Shown here piece after piece: positions 1 to 10,115 of a stretch of 64,000 bases of DNA (positions within the stretch are counted from its first letter, which is position 1; every line of letters begins with the position of its first letter). The notes under the pieces are model-generated. The model ran no database searches, was not told the origin of the DNA, and saw only the letters and a list, made by a program, of their open reading frames with translations. The translations under genes and the position numbers were made by a program. The stretch comes from Azolla caroliniana (taxonomy: Eukaryota > Polypodiophyta). The stretch spans positions 11,594,001-11,658,000 of the forward strand of contig JBHGNT010000014.1 of NCBI GenBank assembly GCA_043228905.1, in the 5' to 3' direction.

Positions 1-366
1 GATTCGGACAAGAGCTGAAACGAGTCGGAGACAGCTGACTCGGATCAACAGATGGATCCAGATGAGTCGGATCAACTGAAGGCCAAGGGGAAACGGACAC
101 AGTGGAAGTCGATGCCATCGTGGGAGAACCGACGAATCGGCAAGCACCGGAGTCACCGCAACGTGAGTGCTGAGATGGGCCTATTGAGCAGACATGCCGA
201 CCGAGAGGGACGAGGCGCGCCGAACCAAAGGGGTCGCGGCAAACAGGACCGGACCGGACGAGGAGCGCAAGCAAGGCGGAGTGACGCTAGGAGAAGTCGG
301 TTGGAAGAACCGACTGTCACAGAGGTCGACACTACGACCCCACCTCAGGTTGAGCTTGAGGGGGAG
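1..366 (+). mobile_element. Element A: 3' internal end of a Copia family I element
   Basis: This is the part of a Ty1/copia element lying between RNase H and the 3' LTR. It closely matches the equivalent stretch of element C at about 11610-11961, including the shared opening GATTCGGACAAGAGCTG. It ends in a purine-rich tract (GAGGGGGAG, about 358-366) that would prime plus-strand synthesis. The reading is Arg/Glu/Lys-rich with no recognisable domain. The rest of the element lies upstream of the window. Confidence 0.8.
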
Positions 367-696
367 TGTTGAGCGGCAAGCTCAACCGGAGCTGGTTCGG
401 TTGAATAAGCCGGAGCCGATAAGCGAGACGGATCGGGCGAAACGGATCGGTATGACGGTGAGCAACCGAACCGGTAAGCAGTGGAGGCCGGGTGCAATCC
501 GTAACCGGAAGTCCAATCGGAAGCCTAGTATAGGATAGACTACTAGGTAGCTATAGTCTCGTAGTAAGTGTCAGATGCTCGTGTGAGCATTGAAGTACAT
601 GGTACTTCTGTCAGTCCCAAGAGGACTTGTATAAATAGTGCTACTTAGCACAGTGTGTGTACTGAGTCTTCATATAATTTTGAAATTGTACTCTCG

Positions 697-736
<40 letters not shown>

Positions 737-776
737 TGTTCTCTGTTTTACGCTTCCGCAAACACTTACGTTTACA
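367..776 (+). repeat. 3' LTR of element A (Copia family I)
   Basis: The LTR starts TGTTGAGCGG directly after the polypurine tract and ends TTTACA. It is about 410 bp and is related to the LTRs of C at 2205 and 11962. A TATA-like TATAAATAG lies near 631-639 and a CT microsatellite at about 691-732. The base after it, 777, is the first position that aligns with the interior of the family II element B, so the LTR was inserted inside B. The expected right duplication would be ATCCT at 777-781, but the left one is outside the window. Confidence 0.85.
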
Positions 777-1830
777 ATCCTCTTGAGTGATGAAGGTGAA
801 CCGGAGTGCTACGAAGAAGCCATTGCCGATGAGCACAGAGAGAAATGGCTGAGCGCGATGCAAGATGAGATGGAATCCTTGCACGTGAACTACACCTATG
901 ACCTAGTAGAGCTACCGAAAGGAAAGAGAGCACTCAGGAATAAGTGGGTCTACAAGGTGAAGACTGGAGAAGCCGACAGTGAGCCCAAGTATAAAGCCCG
1001 TATAGTAGTGAAGGGTTTGCAACAGAAGAAGGGCGTCGACTTTGACGAAATATTCGCACCAGTCGTTAAGATGACATCCATTCGAACTGTTCTGAGCATA
1101 GCAGCCAGTATGGATCTAAAGATCGAACAATTGGATGTTAAAACCACGTTTCTGCACGGGGAGCTAGAAGAAGAAATCTATATGCCTCAACCCAAAGGCT
1201 TTGAGGAGAGAGGGAAAAGAATCTGGTGTGTCGACTGAAGAAAAGCTTGTACGGTCTAAAACAAGCTCCACGCCAATGGTACAAGATATTCTAGTCCTTC
1301 ATGATGGAACACCGATTCCAGAAAATACAAGCCGATCACTGTGTGTTCGTCAAAAGGTACGAAGAAGGAGACTTCTTGATTCTTTTGCTATATGTTGATG
1401 ACATGTTGATAGTCGGTCAAGATACAAGGAAGATTGGAAGCTTGAAGAAAGCTCTCGCCAAATCATTTGCCATGAAAGACCTTGGACCGGCTAAATAGAT
1501 CTTAGGAGTGCACATAGTTCGAGACAGAACTTAAAAGGTGTATGGTTGTCACAACAGAAGTATGTGATGAAGATCCTAAAGAGATTTAACATGTCAGATG
1601 CAATGTTGGTCGTCTCAGTGTTGCCGACAAATTGCAGATTGAATGCGAAGCAGTGCCCGAAAGGGGAGAAGGAAAAGGCTGAGATGAAGAAGGTACCATA
1701 TGCCTCGTCCGTTGGCAGTCTAATGTATGCTATGCTCTGTATGAGACCTGACATAGCATTTGTTGACTCAGATTCTGTCAATAGAAGACACAACTAACTG
1801 ACTTCCTCCCACAGGAGTGAAGGGGGAGTT
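777..1830 (+). pseudogene. Element B: Copia family II RT remnant, RNase H deleted
   Basis: The stretch aligns base for base with E2 at about 23838-24830 and then jumps to the E2 3' end. It encodes the start of the reverse transcriptase (motifs WVYKVK, KARIVVKG, KTTFLHGELEEEIYM) and the YVDD catalytic box at 1391-1402 with a frameshift near 1222. A CAG-to-TAG stop lies near 1496, where E2 reads AKQILG. After RPDIAF near 1760 about 540 bp of RNase H are missing. The sequence resumes at the CTTCCTCCCACAGGAGTGA motif and polypurine tract just before the LTR. It is non-functional. Confidence 0.85.
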
Positions 1831-2204
1831 TGTTGGGAATATGTACCTCAAGTGGGAGGAGGAACCGACTGTCCATAAGTTGCTGACAATCGATGACTAC
1901 GAGGAGCCAACTGATCGTACCAAGGAATGCCGACAGTCGAAGACATGGAAGATCCGACTGTTTGGAAAGTCGACAGTCGAAAACAATGAGTCGACTATCT
2001 GATAATTCAACTATGATTATTATAGCAATAATAATAATGATATGTAGTAGAGGCTATATTTGTAAATAGCCCATACAATGTATAAGTATAAATACATTTA
2101 GGGAAAAATGTGAGATAGTAGAACAGTAGTAGCGCGAGAGCGTGAAGAGTGAGCAGAGAGAGAAACAGAGAGAGAGTGCAGCGCCATAGTTGTGTGCGTA
2201 ACAG
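1831..2204 (+). repeat. 3' LTR of element B, first part
   Basis: The LTR starts TGTTGGGAATATGTACCTC after GGGGGAGTT, as in E2 at 20721 and 25402. It is interrupted at 2204 by composite element C and resumes after 12387. The last five bases, AACAG (2200-2204), are the left target-site duplication of C. Together with 12393-12624 the reassembled LTR is about 606 bp, close to the 592 bp LTR of E2. Confidence 0.88.
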
Positions 2205-2653
2205 TGTTGAGATACAAGCTCCACGTTGGCCAGATCAGCTGTGCAAGCCGAGAACCGGATTGGTTGGGATCAATCAGTTAGGCCGGACCCGTGCGTAAAC
2301 CAGGTGTGTAAACCGGTGTGCAGACCAGTGCGCAACGAGAAGGGGTAGCGGTACGTAAACCACGAGCCCGTTGGAAAGATATTCCGCGTAGGAATATATT
2401 TTGGGAGTTAGTGTAGAGCTCACTTATGAGCATTGAGGTACGTGTCAGTACTTCTGTCAGTCCGTATGGACTTGTATAAAAGTGCTCACTAAGCACATCC
2501 TATGTACAGATTGAGTATTATTTTTGAATTGAGTTTGTGTGTATTCTCTCTATCTATCTGTCTCTCCCGCGTACTGTGTATATTCAAGCTCTCCATTAAA
2601 CCTGCATTTCTGTGTTCGGTTTTCTATTACTTCCGCACGTTATTCTTTTTACA
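2205..2653 (+). repeat. 5' LTR of element C
   Basis: It starts TGTTGAGATACAAGCTCCAC and ends TTTTTACA, 449 bp. TATAAAAGTG near 2475 is a plausible TATA box. The first 76 bp match the internal LTR remnant at 8117-8192 better than they match the 3' LTR at 11962, so the outer LTRs belong to two subtypes. Confidence 0.87.
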
Positions 2654-2667
2654 TGGTATCAGAACGC
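2654..2667 (+). promoter_or_regulatory. Primer-binding site of element C (initiator Met tRNA)
   Basis: TGGTATCAGAACGC directly follows the LTR. It resembles TGGTATCAGAGC, the usual plant Copia site complementary to the 3' end of initiator methionine tRNA, with one change. Confidence 0.85.
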
Positions 2668-2796
2668 AAGGGTTGAGAACCTCTGCAGCCAATCTTAGCT
2701 CAAGAAAGAAAACCTAACCTTCGCAAAGAACAGGAAAAACAAATGGATAAAGGCATGGCTAGCTCGCTTCCAACAGAGAACCTCAACAGAAACAAC

Positions 2797-3209
2797 TGTT
2801 ACCGATTAGGAACACGGTCTGCGGTCAGTCCTTCGACCTAGACCTCCAAGTGATTGTGAAACAACGAATGGCAGCGTCTATGCGTAATACGTAGGGGAAT
2901 GTTCCCCGTAACCTAGCAGCGTATAAGGGAGACGACTACAACCGACTCCTTATCAGTGGTTACACACTCACGTTCTTACACTCTCAGGTATTCCAGACAC
3001 ACAGTAGATTAGTCGTAGCTATACACAGATTTTCAGAGAAGATAGAATTCTATTACAATATACTTCTTTACATTCCAAAATTACACGCTCCCTCTATCAG
3101 AGGCTTTTTTAGCCGTTCACGCTTCCTGCGTGAACCATTACATGTGTTATGATCTTATATTATTTCTTATTCCTACGCTCTTGTCCGTCGGTTACTATTC
3201 TGGTGGACA
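2797..3209. repeat. Solo LTR inserted in the gag of C1
   Basis: This 413-bp insert begins TGTTACCGATTAGG and ends GGTGGACA. It is flanked by the exact 5-bp duplication ACAAC at 2792-2796 and 3210-3214. Excising it with one duplication copy restores the gag reading NRNN-YMSW. It does not resemble the other LTR families here. The TG...CA ends fit a solo LTR, but I cannot decide its orientation. Confidence 0.8.
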
Positions 3210-3830
3210 ACAACTACATGTCTTGGTCTTACAAGATGCCCTAGTACCTGCTCAGGCATGGTTACTAGAGCTATGTCGACGGAGCTAATGACACAACACC
3301 CGATCCGACAAACAAAGACTTCTCGACTTGGGAACAGCCAGTGAGCAGATTTCTCTACTACTTCACGTCTTGTGTGGGCAAACAGCTTCTGAGCTATATT
3401 CGGGATGCGAAAACGCCGAAAGATGCTTGGGGAAATCTGATGAAGATTTTCGCTGCAAGCACCACAGCTAGGAAGCTTCAACTCCGATAGAAGCTGAGCA
3501 ACTTACGACAACGCAACTTGTTAGTGGCTGATTACACCTCGAAGATCAAAGAGATATGTGACTCCTTAGCCTCTGTCGATGTGAACATTGAGGAAGGCGA
3601 GATGGTGCAGATCTGTCTCGGGGGACTAGCGTTGAAGTTCGAAGTGTTCCGAACTGCTGTGTGTAAATGGGAGAATACACCGTTGTTTTTCAACCTACCG
3701 TCAATGCTGCTTATAGAGGAGAACCATGTGGGTGTGTCGACGAGCACGCATGACGATAGCAAGATGCAATACATGGAGGGAGATAGGCCCCGTGGTCGTG
3801 GCGGACGAGTCGAGTCGGTGCGCAATGGAG

Positions 3831-4078
3831 GCGGCCGATGAGATCAAAGAAGAAGGCACTGAAGTGATGCCAACAGCAATTCCGGACCCTTCGGAAATAG
3901 GGGGAGTCGAGGCGACGAGAACCGGCAAAGGAAACCCGTCGCGGAATGCTGGTGGCGGCCGAGGATATCAAGGAAGATGGCACCGAAGTGATGTCGACAG
4001 CAATTCCGAACCCTCCAAAAACTGGGGGAGTTGAGGCGACGAGAACTAGCAAGCGAAACCCATCGTGGAATGTTGGTA
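3831..4078 (+). repeat. 124-bp tandem duplication in the gag of C1
   Basis: GCGGCCGA followed by ATCAARGAAGAWGGCAC occurs at 3831 and 3955, and the similarity runs about 124 bp through to the zinc knuckle. The period is not a multiple of three, so the second copy shifts the reading frame. Confidence 0.8.
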
Positions 4079-4217
4079 TTGTGGCAAGAAAGGCCACAAG
4101 GAGAGCGAGTGTTGGAAGAAGCGCGCCGATTCGGAGAGGACCGGATCTGGATAAGGTTCCAGACAAACCGACAGGGGTAATTGGCAACGATCGCACTACA
4201 TCGAAGGATTCGAGAAA

Positions 4218-5546
4218 GGGTCAGCCTTCGTGACGAAACACGAAGCGAACTCGATGAAGAAGTCCACCCCGAAATTGGACAAGGTGTGGTACGTCGACAC
4301 CAACACATCAAACCACATGACATGCCACAAGGAGTGGTTCTCATACCTTGAGAAACCGATGCAACCGGGAGTAGTCGCAACCGGAGACGACACTCCGCAT
4401 CCGATCACGAATGTCGATGAAATTCCCCTAAGCCATGTCGGGTTAAAAGGGAAACTTATGAACGTGTTACACATTCCAACAATCATGAAGAACCTAGTGT
4501 CGGTCAGACAGATCGTTGACGAGGGGATGCAGGTTCGGTTTACGCATCTCGGCTCCTTCATCGAGGAAAAAGGCCGAGTTATTGCACAAGGGCGCAGAGA
4601 CGGGAGGATGTTTATCCTTGACCCTAATGATAGTGGCACCGCAATGTTTGCGAAAGGACAAAAAGTCAAGTCGGATATCGACTTATGGCACAAGCAGATA
4701 GGCCATGTCAACTATCGACGACTTCAGGACCTACAATCGAAACAGGTGGTGTTCGGGTTACCCAAATTTAGTGGTCGGAAGGCACAAATTTGTGAAGCCT
4801 GCTAGCTAGGGGAGCAACACCGACTTTCTTTCCCTAATGAGCGTAACCGGAGCCGGAACAAGCTCGACTTGATACATTCTTATGTATGGGGGCCAACACA
4901 GAACGTTAGTCTTGGCGGGAGTCGATATTTCGTCTCCTTAATCAACAACTATACGCAGCACACGTGGATCTACCTCATTGAGAAGAAGAGTGAAGTCTTC
5001 GACTATTTCCGGGACCTCAAGAGTTTCGTTAAGAGGGAAACAGGAAGAAAGATCAAGTGCATGTGGTTAGATGGCGGAAAAGAGTACTTTTCCGGTCAAT
5101 TCAACGGGTATCTACAACAGATGGGAATTCGGTGTGAATTCAATTGCAGATATACACCGGAACAAAATGGCATGGCCGAAAGGAAGAATCGGTCTATTAT
5201 AGAAGCGGCGCGGGAAATGCTGGAAGAAAAAAGCTTGCCCAAGTTCTATTGGGTTGAGGCGATACGAACCGCGGTGAACATCCAAAATCGGATCGGAGAC
5301 AAAGTGTCGGCGCATGAGCTGTATTTCGGAAGGAAGTCGAATCTACGACACTTGAGAGTTTTCGGTAGCATTGCGTATGTGCATGTGCCAAAGGAGAAAC
5401 GGAGGAAGTTGGACGCGAAAGCTGAGAAGTGTATTTTAGTCGGCTATTCGGACGAGCAAAAGAGTTATAAGTGGTATAACCCCCGAACTAAACAAGCTCG
5501 CGTGAGCTGCGATGTTGTGTTTGACAAGTGCGCGTCCTGGTACTAG
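4218..5546 (+). pseudogene. Protease and integrase of C1
   Basis: One frame carries the aspartic protease, the gag-pre-integrase zinc region and the integrase core. The protease triad region reads YVDTNTSNHM where DSGASNH is usual, so the catalytic DSG is DTN. The zinc region includes WHKQIGHVNYRRLQ and ICEAC. The integrase first Asp block reads HSYVWGP, with Asp replaced by Tyr. The second block reads LDGGKEYF, and the third Glu lies in MAERKNRSIIEAA. A TAG stop at 4803 replaces Gln of ACQLGEQ. Active-site loss and stops mark a dead copy. Confidence 0.82.
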
Positions 5547-5750
5547 CTTCCGACTCCGAACCTCAACTCCAACTTCGGATCTCCAGACCCGAGTTTTGAC
5601 GATGAGGTCAACGAGGCTGAAATGCCTCCGGATGTTGTGTTTGACAAGTGCGTGTCTTGGTACTTGCTTCCAACTCCGAACCTCAACTCCAACTCCAGAT
5701 CTCCGGACTCGAGTTCTGACGATGAGGTCAGCAAGGCTGAAATGCCTCCG
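5511..5750 (+). repeat. 120-bp in-frame tandem duplication in the pol of C1
   Basis: GATGTTGTGTTTGACAAGTG starts at 5511 and again at 5631, and the two 120-bp copies are about 90 percent alike. C2 has a single copy at about 9475. The first copy carries a TAG (5544-5546) where the second reads TTG. Confidence 0.88.
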
Positions 5751-8105
5751 GATGACCGCAAAATAAAGACCCTCGATGAGAGTCCGATTTCATTTAAGCT
5801 AAATGGACTGAACGAGCGACTGGGTTGATTTGACCAGTCCGAAGAAGAGTCGGCGAGTAGTGGAGACTCGGCCGTGCATTCCCCACGTAGGAAGCCGAGG
5901 AGACGGCTTACACGCAAGGAAAAAGGGAAGAAGAAGGTGTCGGATTATGGCACGGATAGGAACGAGTCGGATCGACGTGAGTCCGACTCCGAGGGAAGTG
6001 ATGACGGCTAATGAGCAATTACGCCGATCTACCCGCCAGAAGAACCCTGTTGTGCGGTTCAGATACAATGACTACATGGCGCACCACTATGCATACATGA
6101 CCCATGTAGTAGAAGTGCGTGAGTCGGAGAGCTACATAGAAGCGGAGAACGACGCGAATTGGCGTGCCGCAATGAAGGAAGAGATGCGTGTATTGGCGGA
6201 AAATGAAACCTGGGACCTGGTTGACGCACCGAAGGGTGTGAAGCCGATCGGATGTAGGTGGGTGTACAAGGTCAAGTACAACATCGATGGCTCGGTCAAC
6301 CGCTATAAGGCCCGGTTAGTAGCGAAAGGCTACGCGCAGAAGCATGACATGGACTACGACGAAACCTTCGCCTATCACGAAGATGACTATTGTGCATGTT
6401 TTGCTAGCCGTAGCAGCGGCGAAGGGGTGGCAATTACATAAGATGGATGTAAGGAATGCATTCTTGCAAGGTGAGCTTGAGGAACAGGTGTACATGGTAC
6501 AACCCCCCAGATTTCACTCCAGAATGAACACCTCAGCGGTGTGCCGGTTGAAGAAGTCCCTTTACGGACTAAAGCAAGCCCCGCGTGCCTGGAACGCGAA
6601 GATCACGCAATGATTGCATTGGATGGGCTTTGCGACGTCAAAATTGGACTCCTCACTATTCATCCGGAAAGGTCGACTCAGGCCGGTTAGCATTTTACTT
6701 TATGTTGATGACTTGTTCATCACCGGCGCTGACCTAGGTGAGATTGACCGCGTGAAGCTCCAACTGACGGCATCATTCGACATGAAGGATCTGAAGGACC
6801 TTCATTACTTCCTCAGGATCGAAGTGATCCATACCCCCGAAGGCATACTAATCAGCCAACGGCATTACGTGCGTAGTATGCTCTTCAAATTCGGGATGGC
6901 TGACTGTAAGTTCGTCTCGACTCCTCTGGATAGAACCGTCAAGCTTCACCCCGATTCCGGAAAGGTATGCGACCCGATGAGGTTCCGACAGATAGTCGGA
7001 AGCCTTATATACTTGACCATCACCCAACTAGATCTCAGCTACCCGGTCGGGGTTATTAGTCAGTTCATGGTGCGACCTACCGAGGAGCACCATCAGTGTG
7101 TGCAACGTGTACTGCGGTACGTAAGCGGCACTAAGGACCGGGGGCTACTATATCAGACTGGTACAGCCCCACAGTTGGTCGGCTACATCGATGCTGACTG
7201 GCCCGGCAATGCCGCTGATCACAGATCGACTTCCGGTTTTGCGTTCTCTCTTGGGAGTGCCGCGATCGCATGGAGTAGCAAGAAGCAGCTGACAGTTGCG
7301 CTATCGAGCACCGAAGCCGAGTATAAAGGAGCGGTTGTCGCGACATGTGAAGCCATATGGTTGAAGCGGCTACTTAAGGATTTGCAGGTGGAGGTATCCG
7401 ATCCAACCACAATCTACTACGACAACCTCAACAGCATCCAGCTAGCAAAGAACCCCATTTTCCACACCCGGGCTAAGCGCATCGAGTTGCACTACCATTT
7501 CGTCCGTGAGCGCGTCCTCTCCGGTGAAGTTGGACTCCAGTATGCTCTAACGGATCAACAGACCGCCGATATCTTCACCAAGCCTCTTGGTTTGGACAAG
7601 TTGCGGCAATTCTCGGGTGCACTTGGGTTGCGTCACCTCGACGTGCCGAACTTGAGGGGGAGAGAAGTTCCGGAATACCGCGACGCCAAGTCGGATGACG
7701 AATTTGATTTCGGATTGGCTGAAGAAGCCGAGGAGGATCCGCGGAAGATTCCGAAAGTGGACATAAGGGGAGCAGTTGAAAGAAAGAGCAAAAGCCAACC
7801 AAGCGTGGGGGAGATGAAGCCATCAACGGCGAGAAGAACGAAGACGAGTTGGAGATAGCCAACTCGGATGAAAGCAAAACCGATCGAAGGAAGCCGAGTC
7901 GGTTTGGATGCCTGATTTGGATACGTCGAATCAACTAAGGGCCAAGTGGAATAGAAGGCAGCAGAAGAAGCGCCAACACCGCGACAACAACAGAGCTGAG
8001 AAGGGCCGCACTAGCACGCAAGCCGACCGGAAGGGTGAAGGCGCGCGGAATCAAATAGGTCGAGGAGCGTAGATCTAGAAGAGCACATGGAACCTCAAAT
8101 TGAGC
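5751..8105 (+). pseudogene. Reverse transcriptase and RNase H of C1 with charged tail
   Basis: The Copia RT starts near 6130 (NDANWRAAMKEEM, WVYKVKYNIDGSVNRYKARLVAKG). A frameshift near 6378 moves it one frame. It then reads KMDVRNAFLQGELEEQVYM and [17 protein letters not shown] stop sits at 6611-6613, and the YVDD catalytic box at 6701-6712 is intact. RNase H keeps DADWPG, SSTEAEY, YDNLNSIQLAKN and the end motif ADIFTKPLG. The frame then continues over 70 residues of Glu/Lys/Arg-rich sequence to 7858, unlike most Copia elements, which stop soon after RNase H. Confidence 0.84.
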
Positions 8106-8192
8106 TTGAGGGGGAGAGTTGAGATACAAGCTCAACGTGGGCCGGATCGGCTGTGCAAGCGAGAACGGGATCGGTTGGGATCGATCGGTTAG
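8106..8192 (+). repeat. Internal polypurine tract and 76-bp LTR stub within C
   Basis: TTGAGGGGGAG at about 8106-8116 is followed by AGTTGAGATACAAGCTCAAC, matching the first 76 bp of the 5' LTR at 2205 with the opening TG changed to AG. At 8193 the sequence jumps straight into protease-coding DNA that matches C1 from about 4216. The remaining LTR, primer site and gag of the second unit are missing. Confidence 0.85.
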
Positions 8193-9861
8193 CCTTTGTG
8201 ATGAAACACGAGGCTAACTCGATGAAGAAGACCACTTCTGAATCGAAGGAAGTGTGGTACGTTGATTTCGGTGCATCGAATCATATGACGAACCACATAG
8301 AGTGGTTCTCTTTCTTGGGGAGAAACCAGAACAACCAGGAGTTGTCGAAACCTGAGACGACACTCCACACCCAATTGTGCATGTCGGAGAAGTCCCTTTG
8401 AGCCACGTCGGACAGAGGGGGAAGCTGATGAACATATTACACGTTTCGACCATCACGAAGAACCTGGTGTCGGTTGGATAGATTTTCGACCAGGGGATGC
8501 AGGTGCGGTTTACGCACCTCAGGTGCTTCATCGAGGAAGAGGGCCAAATCATTGCGCAAGGGCACAGAGACGGGAGGATGTTTATCCTTGACACCAATGA
8601 CGTCGGCACCGCTTTGTTCGCTAAAGGACAAAAGATTGAATCGGATATCGATCTCTGGCACAAGCGGATTGGCCACGTCAATTACCAGAGCCTTCAAGAC
8701 TTGCAAACAAAACAAGTTGTTTTCGGTTTGCCGAAGTTCAGTGGCCAGAAGGCCAAAATATGTGAAGCCTGCCAACTCGGGTAGCAACATCTGCTTCCAT
8801 TCCCCACCGAACGAAACCGGATTCGTAACAAGCTCAATCTAATCCATTCGGATGTATGGGGACTAGCAAACAACGTCAATCTTAACAGGAGTCGATATTT
8901 CGTCTCCTTCATCGACGACTACAGCCAGCACACATGGATCTACCTCATTGAGCGTAAGAGCAAAGTCTTTGAGTGTTTCTGAAACCTGCAAAGACTGGTT
9001 GAACGGGAAACGGTGAGGAAGATCAAGTGCCTGCAGTCGGATGGTGGAAAAGAATATTTTTCCGGCCAATTCAACAATTATCTGCAGCAAAAAGGAATTT
9101 GGAGAGAGTTCAGCTGTAGATACACACCGGAGCAAAACGGTGTGGCCAAAAGGAAGAACCAGTCGATTGTCGATGTGGCAATGTTGGAGGAGAAGAGCAT
9201 GCCCCATTTCTACTAGGCGGAGGCGGTCTGGACGGCCGTCTACATCCAGAACCAGATTGGTGACAAGGTGTCCGCGCATGAGTTGTATTTTGGGCGCAAG
9301 CCGAATCTGGGACACCTTCGGATATTCGGTAGCATTGCATATGTGCATGTGCCGGATGAGAAGCGAAGGAAGTTGGATGCAAAGTCAGAGAAATGCATCC
9401 TGGTCGTTTACTCGCATGAGCAAAAGAGGTATGAGTGTTATAAGCCTCAGACAAAGCAGGTCCGAGTTAGCCGGGATGTTGAGTTTGATGAGACGGCATC
9501 ATGGTATGCCTTACCAGCTCCGACTTCCGACCCCGACCCAATACCGGAGGATAAGGCTAGTGAGCCTGAACTGGTCCAGATAGAAGATGGAGACCTCGGC
9601 ACTCTAGAAGAGAGTCCGATCTCATTTCAGTTAACTGGACCGAATGAGCGGTTGAGTCAAGATGACTAGTCAAATGAGGAACCGGCGAGTAATGGAGACT
9701 CTGTCGTGCTCTCCCCGCGCAAGGAACTGAGGAGACGGTTAACGCGCAAAGAGAAGGGGAAGATGAAGATGTCAGAATACGAAACCAACAACGTTGAGTC
9801 GGATCGGGGCGAATCCGGCTCCAGAAAGGATGAAGGCAGATCTTCGGCAACAAAGACCACA
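8193..9861 (+). pseudogene. Protease and integrase of C2
   Basis: This is the second pol copy. The protease reads WYVDFGASNHMT (DSG replaced by DFG). The pre-integrase region reads WHKRIGHVNYQSLQ and ICEAC. The integrase keeps HSDVWG with the first Asp (8847-8867), SDGGKEYF and VAKRKNQSI. Stops near 8478, 8982 and 9215 fit C-to-T or G-to-A changes of Gln, Arg and Trp codons, as judged from C1. There are several frameshifts. It is non-functional. Confidence 0.8.
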
Positions 9862-10115
9862 CGAGCCAGGTATGAACATTTTAATTTACGCACTGGCTCT
9901 TCTAAACTCCCTCCTCAAATTTGTTGATTTCTTCATGTCTCTCGACCTTAGTTTCAAAATCTTGATTTTTCAATTCCATATCATAGCTAGCGTTGTGGGC
10001 TTCGATTCGCATGTTTGAACAATGAAATCCGAAATCATACGAGCGAGGTATGAATATTTTAATTTGCTCAAGGGCTCTTCTCACCTCCCTCCTCAAATTT
10101 GCTAATTTCGTCACG
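9862..10115. other. Non-retroviral filler replacing the RT start in C2, 178-bp period
   Basis: About 350 bp of RT-coding sequence present in C1 (about 6035-6388) is replaced by 254 bp of unrelated DNA. It contains CGAGCCAGGTATGAACATTT at 9862 and a close copy at 10040, a period of 178 bp covering 1.4 units. On the minus strand it reads openly for about 70 residues (FIPRSYDFGFHCSNMRIEA and similar, coil-like). It could be a satellite-like or gene-derived patch captured at break repair. I do not recognise the source. Confidence 0.6.

Larger units (their letters stand above)
2743..4229 (+). pseudogene. Gag of C1, split by a solo LTR
   Basis: Gag starts at ATG 2743 (MDKGMASSLPTENLNRNN). It is cut at 2796 by the LTR insertion and resumes at 3215 with YMSWSYKM, in frame once the insertion and one duplication copy are removed. 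The capsid follows (NKDFSTWEQPVSRFLYYF, YIRDAKTPKDAWGNLMKIF). The zinc knuckle CWYCGKKGHKESEC (CX2CX4HX4C) lies at 4071-4112. Stops include TAG near 3248, 3271 and 3488, the last where LRQKL is expected. A 124-bp tandem duplication at 3831-4078 shifts the frame just before the knuckle. The product would package element RNA, but this copy is dead. Confidence 0.82.
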
